This document shows, piece after piece, positions 9,591 to 17,057 of a stretch of 19,808 nucleotides of DNA (position 1 is the stretch's first letter; each line of letters begins with the position of its first letter). Under the pieces are notes generated by a model. That model was not told the origin of the DNA and ran no database searches. It saw nothing but the letters and a program-made list of their open reading frames with translations. The stretch is from CAIWHR01 sp040007035 (lineage in GTDB: Bacteria > Pseudomonadota > Gammaproteobacteria > Burkholderiales > Casimicrobiaceae). The translations under genes and the position numbers were made by a program. The stretch is from assembly GCA_040007035.1 (NCBI GenBank), contig JBDTVU010000060.1, positions 1-19,808 on the forward strand, written 5' to 3'.

Positions 9591-10343
9591 TCAAGCCCTG
9601 ATCGCTCTGGGCAACGGCCGCAGCACGCCCTGCCCGCCATCGACTCGAATTACCTGCCCGGTAATGTGTGCGGCGTGCGGTGAGAGCAAATAGGAGAATG
9701 CATGCGCCACGTCGTCGGGCTCGGCAATCCGGTTGGTAGGAATCAGCGCGGCAGACCGCGCCTCTGCTTCGGGGCTCGCGATGAAGCGTTGCGTGAGAGC
9801 GGATCGTGTCAAGCCGGGAGCCACCACATTCACGCGCACCCCTCTATCAGCATACGTCGCGGCTGCACTAAGAGCCAAACCGGTGACCGCACATTTGGCT
9901 GCAGCAATTGCCTCATGATTGGCGAAGCCTGCTTCGGCCACGACCGAGCTCGTCAATACCGCAATCGCCGGCGTTTGCGCTTTGGTCGCTTGAAGCACAA
10001 ACCACTTCAACACGTGAAATGCCGAGGTTGCGTTGATGGCAAGCTGCTCGTGCCAATCCTTTTCGGACGTGAGGTGCAGCGGCCGTACCACCGTCGAGCC
10101 GACGCAGTGGGCGATGCCATCGACGACTCCTATGCGTGCCGCCTTTTCCTGCAACGCGGCGCTGCCACCAGCAACCGTGAGATCAGCCGCCAACGTGTGA
10201 TGCACCCCGCCCAGCGCCTGAGCGAGCGCCAGCAGTTTGTCTTCGCTGCGGCCGCATAGCAACAGCGTGTCGCCCTGCGCGTGCATGAGCCGCGCAAGCG
10301 CGGAGCCGATGGCGCCTGTCGCGCCAGTTATTACGATATTCAT
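9591..10343 (-). CDS. SDR-family protein lacking the catalytic tyrosine
   Basis: 250-aa Rossmann-fold protein with the cofactor loop TGATGAIG (6-13), which predicts NAD(P) binding. The usual NNAG is replaced by AHCVGS (78-83). Serines at 132-133 are present, but where YxxxK is expected the sequence is NHEAIAAAK (142-150), with lysine 150 kept and isoleucine 146 in the tyrosine position. Normal alcohol/ketone reduction is therefore doubtful. The C-terminal TGQVIRVDGG shows a classical SDR frame of normal length. The ATG at 10343 has AAGGAAGGA upstream; 28 codons of open frame before it do not fit the fold. It follows cydB on the same strand after 123 nt and may have its own control site at 10362-10376. 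Confidence 0.82.
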   Translation of the reverse strand: MNIVITGATGAIGSALARLMHAQGDTLLLCGRSEDKLLALAQALGGVHHTLAADLTVAGGSAALQEKAARIGVVDGIAHCVGSTVVRPLHLTSEKDWHEQLAINATSAFHVLKWFVLQATKAQTPAIAVLTSSVVAEAGFANHEAIAAAKCAVTGLALSAAATYADRGVRVNVVAPGLTRSALTQRFIASPEAEARSAALIPTNRIAEPDDVAHAFSYLLSPHAAHITGQVIRVDGGQGVLRPLPRAIRA

Positions 10344-10361
10344 TGGGGCAATCCTTCCTTG

Positions 10362-10376
10362 TTGGCATCGTGCCAA
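10362..10376. promoter_or_regulatory. 15-bp perfect palindrome before the SDR gene
   Basis: TTGGCA-TCG-TGCCAA, 18 nt upstream of the SDR ATG and just before its ribosome binding site. Arms of 6 bp around a 3-nt centre suit a dimeric repressor such as a TetR- or LacI-like protein. As RNA it is a short hairpin without a T-run. It could regulate the SDR gene or mark the cydB 3' end. Confidence 0.35.
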
Positions 10377-10466
10377 GACGATGAAAGCGAGTGCTGCAGT
10401 TGATCCGGACCGCGTCTCCCGCACCACGAAGTGCCAGCGCGCTTCGCTGCAGCCTGTCGGATTCGG

Positions 10467-11462
10467 CTATCCCCCGTACGTCAACGCTCGCGTCTTGCCC
10501 CAGAAGACCCGGTAGGCGAACAACGTATAGGCGACGATCATCGGCAACACGATGCAGGTGCCGATGAAGACGAACGACAGCGAATCGCGCGCGGCCGCGG
10601 CCTGCCAGATTGTCATCCGGTCGACGATCAGGTAGGGGAACAGGCTGTAGGCGAGGCCCGCGAACGCGAACACGAAGACCGAAACGGCCAGCACGAACGG
10701 CACCCATTCGCGTGGCGTCTCCTGCCGCTGGAGACGGCTCACCGCGACCCAGATGCCGACGAATGCCGCGGCCGTTGCGGCCGGCAACGGCGCCAGCAGA
10801 ACGATGTTCGGCCAGACGAACCAGCGATCGAACACGTTGCTGCTCGCGAACGGGGTCGCAAGGCTGATCGCCGCAACGCCCGCCGCGGTGAGCAGCAGCG
10901 CGCCCTGGCTCCAGCGCAGGGCGCGCGCCTGAAGTCTTCCTTCCGTCTTGATCACCAGCCAGCTTGCGCCGAGCAGCGCGTAACCCCCCGCGAGTCCGAT
11001 GCCGACGACAACGTCGAACAGCAGATAAGCGGGTCCCGAGGCGAATCCAGTGACCACGCCGCCCAGCATGAAGCCCTGCGCGATCGCGGCGCCCAGTGAG
11101 CCCGCGAAGAACATCCGGTTCCACACTTCGCGGTGCCACCCCGTCGCCTTCATGCGGAACTCGAACGAGACGCCGCGCAGGATCAGAAAGACGAGCATCG
11201 CGGCCACCGGCAGGTACAGCGCGGTCAGAATGATCCCGTGTGCCTTCGGAAAGGCAACAAGCAGGATGCCGACGCCGAGCACCAGCCAGGTCTCGTTCGC
11301 GTCCCAGAACGGCCCGATGGAGGACACCATGACGTCCTGTTCCGTGCGCGCAGCGAAGGGCAGCAGGATGCCGACGCCGAGGTCGAAGCCGTCGAGGATC
11401 ACGTAGGCGAGCATCGCCAGGCCCATCAGGACCATGAAGACCAGCGGCAGGTCGAGTTGCAT
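10467..11462 (-). CDS. cydB: bd-type quinol oxidase subunit II
   Basis: 331-aa integral membrane subunit of a cytochrome bd / cyanide-insensitive oxidase. Family hallmarks are GFDLG (25-29) and GPFWDANETWL (50-60), followed by further hydrophobic helices, with length close to the usual 330-380 aa. It supports the haem-bearing CydA and contributes to the membrane dimer. The ATG at 11462 is 10 nt after the cydA stop, so the genes form one operon. I see no cydX-like small ORF in the 123 nt after it. Confidence 0.93.
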   Translation of the reverse strand: MQLDLPLVFMVLMGLAMLAYVILDGFDLGVGILLPFAARTEQDVMVSSIGPFWDANETWLVLGVGILLVAFPKAHGIILTALYLPVAAMLVFLILRGVSFEFRMKATGWHREVWNRMFFAGSLGAAIAQGFMLGGVVTGFASGPAYLLFDVVVGIGLAGGYALLGASWLVIKTEGRLQARALRWSQGALLLTAAGVAAISLATPFASSNVFDRWFVWPNIVLLAPLPAATAAAFVGIWVAVSRLQRQETPREWVPFVLAVSVFVFAFAGLAYSLFPYLIVDRMTIWQAAAARDSLSFVFIGTCIVLPMIVAYTLFAYRVFWGKTRALTYGG

Positions 11463-11472
11463 CGCGGGTCGC

Positions 11473-12828
11473 TCAGGAAGCGAGGTTGGGGACCAGCATC
11501 GAAGGCTTCCTCGCCGGCGTCTTCCCGCCTTCCGCGTCCTTGAGCGCGAGCTGCGTCACGACTACCATGAACGAGAGCAGGAGCCCCGCATAGACGATGG
11601 CGTAAGCTGTGAGCGTGAGCGCGATGAAACCGGGCGGCACACTCGACGCCGCGTCGGCGGTCTTGAGGACGCCGCGGATCAGCCACGGCTGCCGTCCGAC
11701 TTCCGTCACGATCCAGCCCGCCACGACGGCGATCCAGCCGGAGAAAGTCATCGCTGCGAGTCCGAGATTGAGCCAGCGCGGCAGCGCCGCGCCGCGCCGC
11801 GACCGCCACACGCCGTACCACGCCATCGCAAGCATCAGCACGCCGATCCCCACCATCACGCGGAAGGCGTAGAACACCGGTGCGACTGGCGGGTGGTCGC
11901 CCGCGAACTCGTTCAGTCCCTTTATTTCGGCATCGGAATCGTGGCGCAGGATCAGGCTCGCGCCCTTCGGAATTTCTATCGCGAACTCATTGCGGCGCTC
12001 CGTCGCGTTGGGGACGGCGAACAGCACGAGCGGCGCCCCCGGCTGGGTATTCCAGAGACCTTCCATCGCGGCGATCTTCGCGGGCTGGTGCGCGAGCGTA
12101 TTGAGCCCGTGCAGATCGCCAAGCAGGATCTGTGTCGGCGCCAGCACCGCGGCGACGAGCAAACCGATCTTCAGCATGCTCCGCGCGGGTCGGTGCGACG
12201 CATTGCGGAGCAACTGGAACGCCGACAGCCCGGCAATGAGGAAGGACGCGGTGAGTCCTGACGCGACGAGCATGTGCGCGAGCCGGTAGGGGAAGCTCGG
12301 GTTGAAGACGATTTCGAGCCAGTTCGCAGCGTGCACTTCGCCGTCGATGATGGTGAAGCCTTGCGGCGTCTGCATCCACGAGTTGAGTGCGAGGATCCAG
12401 AAGGCCGACGCCGTGGTGCCGATCGCGACCAGCGAAGCAGCGAGCGTGTGCATCCATTGCGGCACCCTGTCCCGACCGAAAAGCATCACGCCCAGGAAGG
12501 TCGCCTCGAGGAAGAACGCGGTAAGGACTTCGTATCCCAACAATGGCCCGGCGACGTTGCCCGCTTTTTCCATGAACCCGGGCCAGTTGGTGCCGAACTG
12601 GAAGCTCATGGTGAGGCCCGAGACCACGCCCAGTCCGAACGAGAGCGCGAAGACCTTTACCCACAGTCGGTAGGCTTGCTCGGCCCATTCCTCGCCGGTG
12701 CGGTTGGCGCGGATGCGCAGGAAGAGCAGGAACCACGCCAGCGCAATGGTGATGGTCGGAAAGAGTATGTGGAACGCGATATTGAGACCGAACTGCGCGC
12801 GTGCGAGGAGGAGGGGATCTGCGGGCAT
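11473..12828 (-). CDS. cydA: bd-type quinol oxidase subunit I, CioA-like
   Basis: 451-aa haem subunit that oxidises quinol and reduces oxygen to water without pumping protons. Conserved positions are visible: H20 in the first helix (high-spin haem ligand), H185 and M325 (low-spin haem b ligands), K251 and E256 in the quinol loop, and GRQPW at 378-382. The protein is about 70 residues shorter than E. coli CydA, and the quinol loop is short, as in the cyanide-insensitive CioA branch. Such oxidases resist cyanide, nitric oxide and oxidative stress. The ATG at 12828 begins the conserved N-terminus. The merR gene lies 205 nt upstream on the same strand. Confidence 0.93.
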   Translation of the reverse strand: MPADPLLLARAQFGLNIAFHILFPTITIALAWFLLFLRIRANRTGEEWAEQAYRLWVKVFALSFGLGVVSGLTMSFQFGTNWPGFMEKAGNVAGPLLGYEVLTAFFLEATFLGVMLFGRDRVPQWMHTLAASLVAIGTTASAFWILALNSWMQTPQGFTIIDGEVHAANWLEIVFNPSFPYRLAHMLVASGLTASFLIAGLSAFQLLRNASHRPARSMLKIGLLVAAVLAPTQILLGDLHGLNTLAHQPAKIAAMEGLWNTQPGAPLVLFAVPNATERRNEFAIEIPKGASLILRHDSDAEIKGLNEFAGDHPPVAPVFYAFRVMVGIGVLMLAMAWYGVWRSRRGAALPRWLNLGLAAMTFSGWIAVVAGWIVTEVGRQPWLIRGVLKTADAASSVPPGFIALTLTAYAIVYAGLLLSFMVVVTQLALKDAEGGKTPARKPSMLVPNLAS

Positions 12829-13033
12829 GGTTCGTTGCCTCGAATGGACTCTGCATCATCTTCGGGATCGGACATTCGCACGTTGGTCCTCCTCCAAGGA
12901 TCGCCGGCGACGAAGTGTCCAGCTTCTTGTCCGACCATAGTGGGTGAGTCTAGTTCATTGCTCCCGGGTGGACGCTGCAGCGTTTGCGATGCGGACGCTG
13001 CGCCCTTTGCGCGGCGGCGGACGCAATGTGATT
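12829..13033 (-). promoter_or_regulatory. cydAB leader region
   Basis: On the minus strand a TATGGT box (12939-12934) is a possible -10, without a good -35. Two TGTCC half-sites lie 12 bp apart on the plus strand (12916-12920 and 12928-12932). A very strong Shine-Dalgarno, GGAGGAGG, precedes a GTG at 12881 that is out of frame with cydA and opens an ORF ending inside cydA at 12657. It may be a leader peptide or chance. Confidence 0.3.
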
Positions 13034-14053
13034 TCAGGCGACGAGACTCGCTTTGCCGATGTCGACTGGCAGCGCGAGCCCTTCGGCGCGGGCGACGTGC
13101 ACCAGCGCGTCCTCGAACAGTACCCTCGCGGAACCGGCGACACGCTCCAGGTACCGATGCAGCACCGCGTCGTCCGGGCTGCGGTTGGCACATTCGGCGC
13201 TGTAGCGCTCGAAAGTGCCGAGGCTAAGCAGAAGCTCGACAACGTGGTGCGGGCACTCGCAGTAAAGGGTGGTCAAGGACCGCGCGAGCCGGGCCAGCGA
13301 CTGGTCATCGAAGCGGCGTCCCGGAACCTCGTCGAGCGGTAACTGGGATGGTCGCGGCGGTGCATTTATCGCGTCGGGCGCGATCGCGTCGCGGCAGATT
13401 CGTTCGAGTTCGTCCGGGTCAAGTGGCGCACGCGTCACCGTGTGGCCCCGGTCGCGCAGCGCGCCCGCCACCGATGCCCGGCCGAAGCGGTACGCGACGG
13501 CTGCGTGCCGAGCGCCGACCGCCTCAACCAATGCGTCCACCATGGCGACCGCTTCGGGTTGAAGCGTGGGCACCTCGATCACCAGGACATCGGCCGAAAT
13601 CCCACGTAGCGCCTCCGCCGCGCCAGCAGGCTCGGCGCAGGTAGCAACAATTTCCAGGGTCGAAAGCATGACGCGGTCGCGGGCCGCCTGCTCCGTCAGC
13701 GCCGCGCCCACCAGCGCGACCCGAACCGGTCGCACCAATCCGGTCTGTCCGGCGGACGTGCCGTGCGACGCCGCGTCGGCCGCGGCTCGCATCTTGCGCA
13801 GCGCGGCGATAGGCAAGCTCGCAATCGAGCCGATGGGGCTCCCGAGATCGATCAACTGCTTCATCAACGCCAGGCGGCTCACGTCCTCGGCCGAATACAG
13901 ACGATGGCCGCGCGCAGTGAGTCGGGGGCCGACCACACGGTACCTGCGTTCCCATACCCGCAAGGTCTCGACCGGAATGCCCGCGAGACGGGCGGCGGTG
14001 CCGCTGCGGTAGGTCGGCTCGAAGTCGTCGGGCGCCCTTTCTTCACTGGTCAC
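13034..14053 (-). CDS. MerR-family regulator with C-terminal Rossmann-like domain, class II LitR-like
   Basis: 339-aa DNA-binding regulator from a GTG at 14053 with GGGGAG upstream; an in-frame ATG at 14110 or 14188 would place the start in or near the promoter. Residues 15-85 are a MerR winged helix (SGTAARLAGIPVETLRVWERR, then GHRLYSAEDV). Residues 108-225 have the strand pattern of a B12-binding-type Rossmann fold (VRVALVG, VLVIEVP), but the cobalamin motif DxHxxG is absent. The last third holds CECPHH (C265, C267, H269, H270) and a further C288, which could bind metal or sense redox state. CarH/LitR proteins sense light through B12; class II LitR proteins lack it and use a partner. The gene is divergent from the 14245 operon and probably controls it. 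Confidence 0.8.
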   Translation of the reverse strand: MTSEERAPDDFEPTYRSGTAARLAGIPVETLRVWERRYRVVGPRLTARGHRLYSAEDVSRLALMKQLIDLGSPIGSIASLPIAALRKMRAAADAASHGTSAGQTGLVRPVRVALVGAALTEQAARDRVMLSTLEIVATCAEPAGAAEALRGISADVLVIEVPTLQPEAVAMVDALVEAVGARHAAVAYRFGRASVAGALRDRGHTVTRAPLDPDELERICRDAIAPDAINAPPRPSQLPLDEVPGRRFDDQSLARLARSLTTLYCECPHHVVELLLSLGTFERYSAECANRSPDDAVLHRYLERVAGSARVLFEDALVHVARAEGLALPVDIGKASLVA

Positions 14054-14123
14054 GGTTCGCTCCCCAGATGGCTGCGGTTGGACACCGCTTGGATTGCGGA
14101 AATGTCCCATATTGAACTTGTTA

Positions 14124-14145
14124 TGACAAGTCATAGACAGGTCAA
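14124..14145 (-). promoter_or_regulatory. Tandem 11-bp direct repeat, candidate merR operator
   Basis: On the minus strand TTGACCTGTCT (14145-14135) is followed at once by ATGACTTGTCA (14134-14124), with 8 of 11 bases identical. The first copy contains TTGACC, which is -35-like for merR. Contiguous 11-bp direct repeats over the -35 are the operator layout known for CarH, so autoregulation is a reasonable inference. Confidence 0.45.
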
Positions 14146-14170
14146 ACTGCAGAGATTTGCCAAATAATGA

Positions 14171-14200
14171 TTGACAACAACAGTTCACACGGCGTATTGT
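14171..14200 (+). promoter_or_regulatory. Candidate promoter of the plus-strand operon
   Basis: A perfect -35 TTGACA (14171-14176) is followed after 18 nt by TATTGT (14195-14200), a 4-of-6 -10. The slightly long spacer and the palindrome over the -10 fit control by a MerR-type protein. The leader to the ATG at 14245 would be about 38 nt. Confidence 0.45.
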
Positions 14201-14209
14201 CTAGGACAA
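14197..14209. promoter_or_regulatory. 13-bp palindrome, candidate operator
   Basis: TTGTC-TAG-GACAA is a perfect inverted repeat overlapping the -10 of the plus-strand promoter. It shares TGTCTANGAC with the merR-side repeat (minus strand 14139-14130), so the same protein may bind both. Confidence 0.45.
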
Positions 14210-14244
14210 ATGTGGGTTGTCCCCCAGTCTTTGGAGTCAAATTA

Positions 14245-14445
14245 ATGCTTACCTACAGCATTCCCGTCGTGGTCAAGGGCTACGCCATCGTGAAATACCC
14301 GCAGGGCAAGGCCGCCGGCGACTGCACGGGCGGCCTTCCGCGGGACGCGGAGAACGAAGACCTCCTCAACACGCCGTTCATATGCGGCGCCCGGATGCAG
14401 GAGTGCACGGTGGAATTGGCGGGCCAGGCACGAATTGCGGATTGA
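14245..14445 (+). CDS. Small orphan protein, first gene of the plus-strand operon
   Basis: 66-aa protein from the ATG at 14245, with GGAG 9 nt upstream. Starting at 14245 places it after the predicted promoter; the open frame back to 14167 overlaps that promoter and is discounted. I do not recognise the family. It has three cysteines (27, 47 and 54), no signal peptide or membrane helix, and a mixed polar composition. DUF393 starts 4 nt after its stop, so they are co-translated. Its place right behind the regulated promoter suggests it is strongly controlled by the divergent MerR protein. It could be a small cysteine-bearing sensor or a chaperone, but that is a guess. Confidence 0.55.
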   Translation: MLTYSIPVVVKGYAIVKYPQGKAAGDCTGGLPRDAENEDLLNTPFICGARMQECTVELAGQARIAD

Positions 14446-14449
14446 GCTC

Positions 14450-14815
14450 ATGACACCGGATTCAACCTGCACGGTGTACTTCGACGGTGGCTGCCCGGTA
14501 TGCCGCAGGGAGATTGCGCACTATCGACGGCTACGTGGGGCCGATGCCATTGCCTGGATCGACGCGTCCAGCTGCGACGAAACGGCGCTCGGCGCGGGAT
14601 TGGATCGATCGCTGGTGCTAAGTCGGTTTCACGTTCGGGAGGCAGACGGCACGCTCGCCTCGGGTGCCGCCGCGTTCGTTGCGATCTGGCGTCGTCTACC
14701 GGCATTTGCCTGGCTCGCCAAGCTCGCGGGGTCGCGCCCGATGCTCACGCTGCTCGATGCAGGCTACGCGGTGTTCCTTCAAGTCCGGCGCTCGTGGCGC
14801 CCGGCCGATAAATGA
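14450..14815 (+). CDS. DCC-family thiol-disulfide protein (DUF393)
   Basis: 121-aa protein whose N-terminus YFDGGCPVCRREIAHY (residues 10-25) is the signature of the DCC/DUF393 family: aspartate 12 and the redox-type pair C15 and C18 in a thioredoxin-like fold. The biochemical role of the family is not settled; a thiol-disulfide exchange activity is inferred from the motif. A hydrophobic C-terminal part (AAAFVAIWRRLPAFAWLAKL) may touch the membrane. The ATG at 14450 begins right before the conserved strand. The gene is coupled to the 66-aa orphan gene upstream. Members often sit near oxidoreductases of the kind seen in this group. Confidence 0.82.
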   Translation: MTPDSTCTVYFDGGCPVCRREIAHYRRLRGADAIAWIDASSCDETALGAGLDRSLVLSRFHVREADGTLASGAAAFVAIWRRLPAFAWLAKLAGSRPMLTLLDAGYAVFLQVRRSWRPADK

Positions 14816-14817
14816 GC

Positions 14818-14828
14818 GTCTAGGAAAA
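14818..14828 (+). promoter_or_regulatory. Partial copy of the TGTCTAGGACAA operator motif
   Basis: GTCTAGGAAAA matches 10 of 11 bases of GTCTAGGACAA from the 14197 palindrome. It lies right after the DUF393 stop and 117 nt before the fasciclin gene. The right arm is imperfect, so binding is uncertain. Confidence 0.2.
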
Positions 14829-14891
14829 GAATTCCCGAGCGTGCGTTTGCACAGCCCGCACTCGACAGCTCCATACCGAGTGTTCCCCCGA

Positions 14892-14905
14892 TCCGGTTCG
14901 CCGGA
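14892..14905 (+). other. Short hairpin with TTCG loop in the fasciclin leader
   Basis: TCCGG-TTCG-CCGGA forms a 5-bp stem with a stable tetraloop, 39 nt before the fasciclin ATG. It could stabilise the leader of this mRNA or mark processing between DUF393 and the fasciclin gene. Confidence 0.3.
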
Positions 14906-14944
14906 CGCTTTCCCAGCAGTCCTCTTTCAACCAGGAGATTCAAC

Positions 14945-15469
14945 ATGTTCAAGCTCAAGACCGCTCTTGCCTCAGCCGTCACCGCAGCCGTCCTCGCCAC
15001 CGGAACGTCCGCTGCACTTGCAGAAGGCATGCAGTACAACATGACTGCGGGTCATGCATCCATGGCGAAGACCGACATCATCGACACGGCCGTCGGCGCG
15101 GGTCAGTTCACCACGCTCGCCAAGGCGCTGACCGCGGCTGGCCTCATCGACACGCTCAAGGGTCCGGGACCGTACACCGTCTTCGCGCCGACCGATGCGG
15201 CGTTCGCCAAGATCCCGACCGCACAGCTGAACGCGCTGCTGGCCGACAAGGCTGCGCTTACGAAAGTGCTGACCTACCACGTCGTGTCTGGCGAGATCGT
15301 TGCCGCCGACGTGAAGACCGGGCAGGTGAAGACGGTGGAAGGTCAATTCCTGAACGTCACCACCTCGTCCATGGGCGTGAAGGTGAACAACGCCAATGTG
15401 ATCAAGACGGACGTCATGGCGTCGAATGGCGTCATCCACGTCATCGACACCGTGGTGCTCCCGAACTAA
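14945..15469 (+). CDS. Secreted fasciclin (FAS1) domain protein
   Basis: 174-aa exported protein. Residues 1-26 are a typical Sec signal peptide, with likely cleavage after SAALA. The single FAS1 domain follows: the H1 box GPYTVFAPTDAAF (75-87), the central YH pair (111-112) and the H2 box NGVIHVIDTVVLP (161-173). FAS1 domains mediate adhesion or binding of small molecules; a specific role here is unknown. AGGAG stands 8 nt before the ATG. The 129-nt gap after DUF393 suggests a separate promoter or a processed leader. Confidence 0.93.
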   Translation: MFKLKTALASAVTAAVLATGTSAALAEGMQYNMTAGHASMAKTDIIDTAVGAGQFTTLAKALTAAGLIDTLKGPGPYTVFAPTDAAFAKIPTAQLNALLADKAALTKVLTYHVVSGEIVAADVKTGQVKTVEGQFLNVTTSSMGVKVNNANVIKTDVMASNGVIHVIDTVVLPN

Positions 15470-15539
15470 CGAGGGTGTCTGCAGGCGCGAAGCCCTGGGC
15501 GACCGGGGTTACGCGCCGTTCAGACTGATCCGCGCGCGC

Positions 15540-15549
15540 TGTGTAGACA
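15540..15549 (+). promoter_or_regulatory. TGTGTAGACA, operator-like element
   Basis: A dyad-like element resembling the TGTCTAGGACA core with one base fewer, 40 nt before the epimerase-SRPBCC start. Candidate site for the MerR regulator at the head of the epimerase-folE pair. Weak by itself. Confidence 0.25.
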
Positions 15550-15589
15550 TTCAACGAATGACAAATCGAATCAACAGGCGGTGACCAGC

Positions 15590-16963
15590 ATGCGCGTCTT
15601 GATGACGGGGGCGACCGGTCTCATTGGCAAGGAACTGGGCAAGTTGCTGGCAGCTCGCGGTGACACGCTGGTGTGTCTGGTGCGCAACGCGCCCAGTGTC
15701 CGCTATCGATTGCCATTTCCGGCCACATGCTTCGAATGGGACCATCTACACGAGGTGCCGGTGGAGGCTCTGACCGGTGTCGATGCGATCGTCAACCTGG
15801 CCGGTGAACCTGTCGCCGAAAAACGTTGGTCGAACGCGCAAAAGGACTTGATCCGTGACACGCGCGTATTGGGAACACGGCGCCTCGTTCAGTCAGCGTT
15901 GAGTCTTGGCCCGCACGTCAAGGCGTTCGTGCACGGTTCCGCAATCGGATTCTACGGTGATCGTGGCGATGCGCCGCTTCATGCGAACAGCGCAAAGGGT
16001 ACCGGCTTCCTTTCCGATGTGGTCGGCGCATGGGAGGCAGAACTTGGCCCTCTAACGCATCAGCGACCGGATGTGCGCGTATCGATTGTGAGGACGGGGA
16101 TCGTCCTTGCACGCCAAGGGGGCGCGCTGGCAAAGATGTTGCCATTGTTCCGGGAGTCCGCTGCCGGAAGGCTGGGTTGCGGCAAGCAGTGGATGAGCTG
16201 GATTCACATCGACGACATCGCTGCGTTGTTTCTACACGCGCTGGATTCGCGGGCGAAGAACGTCCTGGAGGGAGTCAGCCCCCACCCGGTGACCAACCGC
16301 GAATTTACGAAATCTCTGTGCCGGTCGCTAGGCGTCCGGGAGAACGCCCCCGCCCCGTCTTTGGCGATCAGGGCACTCTACGGCGAAATGGGCGGAATCG
16401 TTCTGGAGAGCGCGAAGATCGAGCCGCGGCGGACACTTGCCTCGGGCTTTCGCTTTCGGTTCGAGTCCCTTGACCATGCCTTTGCCGACCTCCTGACGCC
16501 TCTTCAGGGGTCAACCCGGGAAAAGGTGTCGGAGCAGTGGGTGCCGCATGCGCCGGAGTCGATATGGCCGTATTTTTGCGATGAAAGGAATCTGGAGGAA
16601 CTAACTCCCGATTTTCTCCATTTCAAAGTGCTGAGCAAGTCGACGCGGGAACTTGGCGAAGGCACGTTGATCGACTATCGGCTCAAGCTGAACGGCATTC
16701 CCATCGGTTGGCAGAGTCGGATCGAGAACTGGCAGCCTGCCCGGCGCTTTATCGACACGCAGGTGAAGGGGCCGTACTCGTACTGGCATCACGCGCACGA
16801 GTTCATTCCGTTGGCAAATGGAACACTGATGCGCGATGTCGTCCGCTACCGGTTGCCGTTTGGATGGTTGGGTTCGGTAGTGGCGGGCCGGAAAGTCGAG
16901 TCACGCGTCAATCAGATCTTTTCTCACCGTTCAACCAAGATTGCCGAGCGGTTTGCGGCGTGA
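15590..16963 (+). CDS. TIGR01777 NAD(P)-epimerase fused to an SRPBCC domain
   Basis: 457-aa two-part protein. Residues 1-300 are a TIGR01777 (YfcH-like) epimerase: GATGLIG (7-13), NLAGEP (69-74), GSAIGFYGDRGD (116-127), and a C-terminal DUF1731-like segment (RRTLASGFRFRF). From about 310 to the end is an SRPBCC/START-like domain (EQWVPHAPESIWPYFCDERN), which would bind a hydrophobic ligand. Most TIGR01777 proteins are about 300 aa and end before this domain, so the fusion is distinctive. The ATG at 15590 begins the nucleotide-binding strand; a GTG at 15581 is possible. folE follows 94 nt later. The substrate is unknown. Confidence 0.88.
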   Translation: MRVLMTGATGLIGKELGKLLAARGDTLVCLVRNAPSVRYRLPFPATCFEWDHLHEVPVEALTGVDAIVNLAGEPVAEKRWSNAQKDLIRDTRVLGTRRLVQSALSLGPHVKAFVHGSAIGFYGDRGDAPLHANSAKGTGFLSDVVGAWEAELGPLTHQRPDVRVSIVRTGIVLARQGGALAKMLPLFRESAAGRLGCGKQWMSWIHIDDIAALFLHALDSRAKNVLEGVSPHPVTNREFTKSLCRSLGVRENAPAPSLAIRALYGEMGGIVLESAKIEPRRTLASGFRFRFESLDHAFADLLTPLQGSTREKVSEQWVPHAPESIWPYFCDERNLEELTPDFLHFKVLSKSTRELGEGTLIDYRLKLNGIPIGWQSRIENWQPARRFIDTQVKGPYSYWHHAHEFIPLANGTLMRDVVRYRLPFGWLGSVVAGRKVESRVNQIFSHRSTKIAERFAA

Positions 16964-17057
16964 CCGGAAAGCGAAGCGATTTCGCGGCAACAGCTATTGC
17001 AGCGCCCGGCGGCTTTGCGCGCAAGCGGGCATTATTTCTCAATGTTCAAGGATTCCC

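Noticed and set aside
10362..10380. Sigma-54 promoter (TGGCAC...)
   Set aside because: On the minus strand TGGCAC is present, but the -12 element at the required spacing lacks the TTGC core.
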